This document shows positions 61,970 through 64,000 of a stretch of 64,000 nt of DNA, piece after piece. The stretch comes from Peptoniphilus rachelemmaiella. GTDB lineage: Bacteria > Bacillota > Clostridia > Tissierellales > Peptoniphilaceae. Location: NCBI RefSeq assembly GCF_943169845.1, contig NZ_CALPBW010000003.1, forward strand, positions 62,001 to 126,000, in the 5' to 3' direction. Both the position numbers and the translations under genes were made by a program. The notes beneath the pieces are model-generated. The model did no database searches. It saw only the letters and a program-made list of their open reading frames with translations, and had not been told where the DNA came from. The first letter of the stretch is position 1. Every line of letters begins with the position of its first letter.

Positions 61970-62929
61970 TTATAGTTTATCCGTCTCCCAATCCGGATCT
62001 TTCAAAAAGGCGCGTCCGATGCCGAAAAGATCCGCCGCACCCTCTGCCAGTAGTTGTTCCGCTTCCTCATAGGTGGTAATGCCGCCGGTTAAAAGCACCG
62101 GGGCCGTGGTTTCGTCTTTTACGGCGCGGCTCAGGTCTTTAAACCAGCCGGCTTCCTTGTGGCCGTGCCGATTGTAGCCGGTCATGCCGCCGGTCATGTC
62201 TAAAAGGGCGGCGCCGGCCTTATCAAAGGCTTTGGCTGCGCGTACGCCGTCTGCCACGGTGGTGCCCCCTTCAATGGTTTCGATTCCGCCGATGCGCACG
62301 GCCAGGGGAAAGTCGCCCAGAGCTTCTTTCATGGCCAGAAAGACTTCCAGGGGATACTTCACCCGGTCTTTGCCGTAGTCGTCGGTGCGGAAATTGGTGA
62401 GGGGGGAAAGGAATTGGTTCAGCAAATAGCCGTGAGCCACGTGAAGCTCCGCGCCGTCGTAGCCCGCCGCCTTCGCCCGAAGGCCCGCCGCCACGAAATC
62501 CGCTTTCACCCGCGCCATGTCGTCGAAGGTCATGGCACGGCACATTTTATCCCAGGGACGCACCGAGGGGCCCATGGGGTCTTTGCCGATCATGTCGCCT
62601 CGGGTTTTGATGCCGGCGTGGTTTAATTGCAAGAACACGGCGGCGTCGGGGCGAACGCTTTTTATGGCCGCCACAAGTTTTTTATGCCCGGCGATTTTTT
62701 CGTCGTCGGCCAAACTCATTTGCTTCAAGCTCGCCTTGCCGTCTTCTGCGACGTAGCTGTGTTCGATAATAAAGAGATCGAAGTGTTTATTCGCCGCCAT
62801 TTTTTTGTAATAGGCCAGAGTCGTTTCGCTGATCTCGCCCCCCACCGAGGCTTCTGTCACCATGGGCGGCATAACCAAGCGACTGTGAATGGCCACGCCT
62901 ACGTTAAGGGCATCTTTTAGTGTTCTCAT
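61970..62929 (-). CDS. Old-yellow-enzyme-like NADH:flavin oxidoreductase
   Basis: A 319-residue FMN TIM barrel: IHSRLVMPPMVTE start, LQLNHAGIKT, GYDGAELHVAHGYLLNQFLSP with the paired histidine/asparagine region, NFRTDDYG, and a C-terminal FMN phosphate site (LLTGGITTYEEAE, FGIGRAFLKDP). It is the short, single-domain OYE type without the C-terminal Fe-S/NAD domain of dienoyl-CoA reductases. It probably reduces activated alkenes; the substrate is unknown. The ATG follows AGGAGGAGCC, just beyond the rubredoxin terminator. Confidence 0.92.
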   Translation of the reverse strand: MRTLKDALNVGVAIHSRLVMPPMVTEASVGGEISETTLAYYKKMAANKHFDLFIIEHSYVAEDGKASLKQMSLADDEKIAGHKKLVAAIKSVRPDAAVFLQLNHAGIKTRGDMIGKDPMGPSVRPWDKMCRAMTFDDMARVKADFVAAGLRAKAAGYDGAELHVAHGYLLNQFLSPLTNFRTDDYGKDRVKYPLEVFLAMKEALGDFPLAVRIGGIETIEGGTTVADGVRAAKAFDKAGAALLDMTGGMTGYNRHGHKEAGWFKDLSRAVKDETTAPVLLTGGITTYEEAEQLLAEGAADLFGIGRAFLKDPDWETDKL

Positions 62930-62945
62930 GGCTCCTCCTGCTTAT

Positions 62946-62971
62946 GAAAAAAGCACTCTTGCGAGCGCTTT
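62946..62971 (-). terminator. Terminator of rubredoxin, close to the OYE ribosome site
   Basis: Minus-strand AAAGCGCTC, loop GCAA, GAGTGCTTTTTT. It overlaps the rubredoxin stop codon and ends ~9 nt before the OYE Shine-Dalgarno. Confidence 0.8.
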
Positions 62972-63149
62972 AATCTTCTTCGACTTTTACAAACATCCAT
63001 TTGCTGGTGCCGCATTTGGGGCAAGTCCAGTCGTCGGGCAATTCAGAAAAGGGAATGCCCGGTTCGATGCCGTATTCCGGCACGCCTTTGGCGGGATCGT
63101 ACACGAAGCCGCAGGGTTTGCAGCGATACTTGCTCATATCTTTTTCCAT
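62970..63149 (-). CDS. Rubredoxin
   Basis: A 59-residue rubredoxin: [15 protein letters not shown] and [15 protein letters not shown] supply the two CxxC pairs that hold a single Fe. The spacing and the aromatic core (Tyr, Phe, Trp) are typical. It is a small electron carrier, probably reduced by the NROR-like flavoprotein at 39.4 kb and used for O2 or peroxide reduction. The ATG at 63149 follows GGAGG. A weak -10 (TATAGT, 63172-63177) lies upstream; read-through from the rhodanese gene 77 nt away is also possible. Confidence 0.96.
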   Translation of the reverse strand: MEKDMSKYRCKPCGFVYDPAKGVPEYGIEPGIPFSELPDDWTCPKCGTSKWMFVKVEED

Positions 63150-63226
63150 AACTTCCTCCTATTCTCTTTTAACTATACCCGCTTTCTCAGGCTTCAAAAG
63201 CTTTTTCCGAACTTCTGCGGCACCCT

Positions 63227-63547
63227 TTATTCCACGGGCCCGTCGTAGGCCAGCATGCCGCCGGCTACATTGATGCAGTCATAGCCGCGACCGTTTAAAT
63301 ACGCGCAGGCCTTTTGGCTGCGATTGCCGGAGCGGCAGATAATGTAAATCGTTTCGTCCTTGGGAAGCTCCTCTTCCCGCGCACTTAAATCCCCCAGGGG
63401 AATGGTGTAGGCGCCGGGAATTTTTCCCGTGGCGATTTCGTCGGGCTCCCGCACATCTAAAATAAATTTCGTTGACCTGTCCTTTAATTCCTTTACGGGA
63501 ATGGACGGCGTGTTATTTTCGCCGAAAAGTTTCTTTAAATGGTCCAA
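63227..63547 (-). CDS. Single-domain rhodanese-like protein
   Basis: A 106-residue rhodanese domain: FILDVREPDEIATGKIPGAYTIPLGDL and the active-site loop ICRSGNRS with catalytic Cys71. A persulfide carrier or thiosulfate sulfurtransferase role is likely. I place the start at the TTG 63547, 6 nt after AAAGGAGG. The ATG six codons upstream (63565) has no ribosome site, and the frame beyond that runs through the promoter. The D-cysteine desulfhydrase at 4.3 kb is another sulfur-handling gene here, but not linked. Confidence 0.88.
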   Translation of the reverse strand: MDHLKKLFGENNTPSIPVKELKDRSTKFILDVREPDEIATGKIPGAYTIPLGDLSAREEELPKDETIYIICRSGNRSQKACAYLNGRGYDCINVAGGMLAYDGPVE

Positions 63548-63574
63548 ACTGTGCCTCCTTTTCATCTTGCTTTT

Positions 63575-63603
63575 ATTATAGCTTGAATCGACGGCGGACT
63601 CAA
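63575..63603 (-). promoter_or_regulatory. Promoter of the rhodanese gene
   Basis: -35 TTGAGT (63598-63603), 17-nt spacer, -10 TATAAT (63575-63580). Confidence 0.7.
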
Positions 63604-63613
63604 TTTTCTTTAT

Positions 63614-63635
63614 TGACAAGACAGTCGTGTTGTCA
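63614..63635. promoter_or_regulatory. Palindromic operator-like site upstream of nadA
   Basis: TGACAAGAC, 4-nt centre, GTGTTGTCA: 8 of 9 arm positions are complementary. It covers the nadA -35. A NAD-biosynthesis repressor of the NiaR/YrxA kind would be the natural candidate, but the site is assigned only by position. Confidence 0.55.
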
Positions 63636-63658
63636 TCTGCCAACACTTGTGGTATTCT
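63630..63658 (+). promoter_or_regulatory. Promoter of nadA
   Basis: -35 TTGTCA (63630-63635), 17-nt spacer, extended -10 TGG-TATTCT (63653-63658). Confidence 0.65.
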
Positions 63659-63698
63659 AGGATGGATTCACGAATATACAGAAGAAAGGAAGACTACT

Positions 63699-64000
63699 TT
63701 GGAAAAGGACACCCTTGCACGCTTAAAGAAAGAAAAAGACGCCGTCATTCTCGCCCACTATTATGTGGACGGCGCCGTACAAGCCATCGCCGATCACGTC
63801 GGCGACTCCTTCACCCTGGCGAAAATCGCCACGGGCATCGACGCCAAAACCATCGTCATGGCCGGCGTAGAATTTATGGGAGAGACGGTAAAGATTTTGA
63901 ATCCGGAAAAAACCGTCTACCTTCCCGAGCCCGATGCCGATTGCCCCATGGCCCACATGGTGGATGTGGATGCCATTAAAGAAATGAGAGAAAAATACGA
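63699..64000 (+). CDS. nadA: Quinolinate synthase NadA (partial, runs off right edge)
   Basis: The first ~100 codons of NadA, the 4Fe-4S enzyme that condenses iminoaspartate with dihydroxyacetone phosphate to quinolinate for NAD. Diagnostic segments: AVILAHYYVDGAVQAIADHVGDS, VMAGVEFMGETVKILNPEKTV and LPEPDADCPMAHMVD with the first cluster cysteine. The start is a TTG at 63699, about 8 nt after AAAGGA; no in-frame ATG or GTG is nearby. nadB/nadC would be expected beyond the edge. Confidence 0.95.
   Translation, partial: MEKDTLARLKKEKDAVILAHYYVDGAVQAIADHVGDSFTLAKIATGIDAKTIVMAGVEFMGETVKILNPEKTVYLPEPDADCPMAHMVDVDAIKEMREKY

Noticed and set aside
1..64000. Search for CRISPR arrays, tRNA/rRNA genes, prophage or a defence island
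   Set aside because: No regularly spaced repeats, tRNA-like cloverleafs, phage genes or nuclease/methylase clusters were found; intergenic gaps are too short and are explained by promoters, terminators and the T-box.

Overview
The window reads as a chromosomal segment from a low-to-mid GC Gram-positive anaerobe (Firmicutes, Clostridia/Tissierellia type; a Peptoniphilaceae-like anaerobic coccus is my best guess, genus not determinable here). The grounds are strong AGGAGG Shine-Dalgarno sites, a T-box upstream of ileS, lipoprotein signal peptides, a Bacillus-like glmU-prs-pth-mfd and mazG-rqcP-divIC-tilS-hpt-ftsH gene order, and strict-anaerobe markers (HydE/HydG/HydF, rubredoxin and a rubredoxin-reductase-like flavoprotein). 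About 60 protein genes are packed with very short gaps. Most lie on the minus strand, with five plus-strand islands (11.1-14.0, 38.8-39.3, 47.5-50.7, 56.6-58.5 and 63.7-64.0 kb). I found no rRNA, tRNA, CRISPR array, prophage or intact insertion sequence, and no gene-free stretch over 300 bp.

Layout. 0-1.8 kb: a two-component system (ComP/AgrC-like multi-pass kinase plus the start of its regulator) in visibly AT-richer DNA, separated from the rest by a palindrome resembling two abutting IS3-family ends. 2-11 kb: EF-G-like GTPase; a T-box-controlled ileS-phosphatase-D-cysteine desulfhydrase operon; an Rrf2 regulator; a SAF-domain dehydrogenase. 11-14 kb: M16C metallopeptidase. 14-28 kb: housekeeping block (glmU-prs-pth-mfd-prsA, then mazG-HU-rqcP-divIC-S1-tilS-hpt-ftsH) that matches the Bacillus arrangement without its sporulation genes. 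28-32 kb: [FeFe]-hydrogenase maturation operon (TM1266-like regulator, hydE, hydG, hydF), with no hydrogenase structural gene in view. 32-38 kb: BMP-type nucleoside ABC importer plus a PPC-domain protein. 38-40.5 kb: two unrecognised membrane proteins transcribed divergently, and a rubredoxin-reductase-like flavoprotein. 40.5-45 kb: potABCD polyamine importer led by an XRE-cupin regulator. 45-47 kb: tdk-psuK-psuG pyrimidine/pseudouridine salvage. 47-51 kb: ABC exporter and EamA transporter. 51-56.5 kb: TPR-map-cyclophilin, a Zn/Cd P-type ATPase with an ArsR-type operator, nitroreductase and PAP2 phosphatase. 56.6-58.5 kb: UvrD-like helicase. 58.5-62 kb: ACT-PFL-PiT-DUF47. 62-64 kb: OYE flavoprotein, rubredoxin, rhodanese, and divergent nadA running off the edge.

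Themes: salvage of nucleosides and polyamines, anaerobic redox chemistry, and very compact regulation (overlapping genes, stop-T-ATG junctions, frequent TTG/GTG starts, extended -10 promoters, and hairpin terminators sitting directly against the next gene's ribosome-binding site). I did not find a convincing wholly new multi-gene system. The best leads are a HydF with a shortened GTPase domain and an altered cluster motif, the recurring terminator-against-SD arrangement, several unassigned operator palindromes, and the two uncharacterised membrane proteins.
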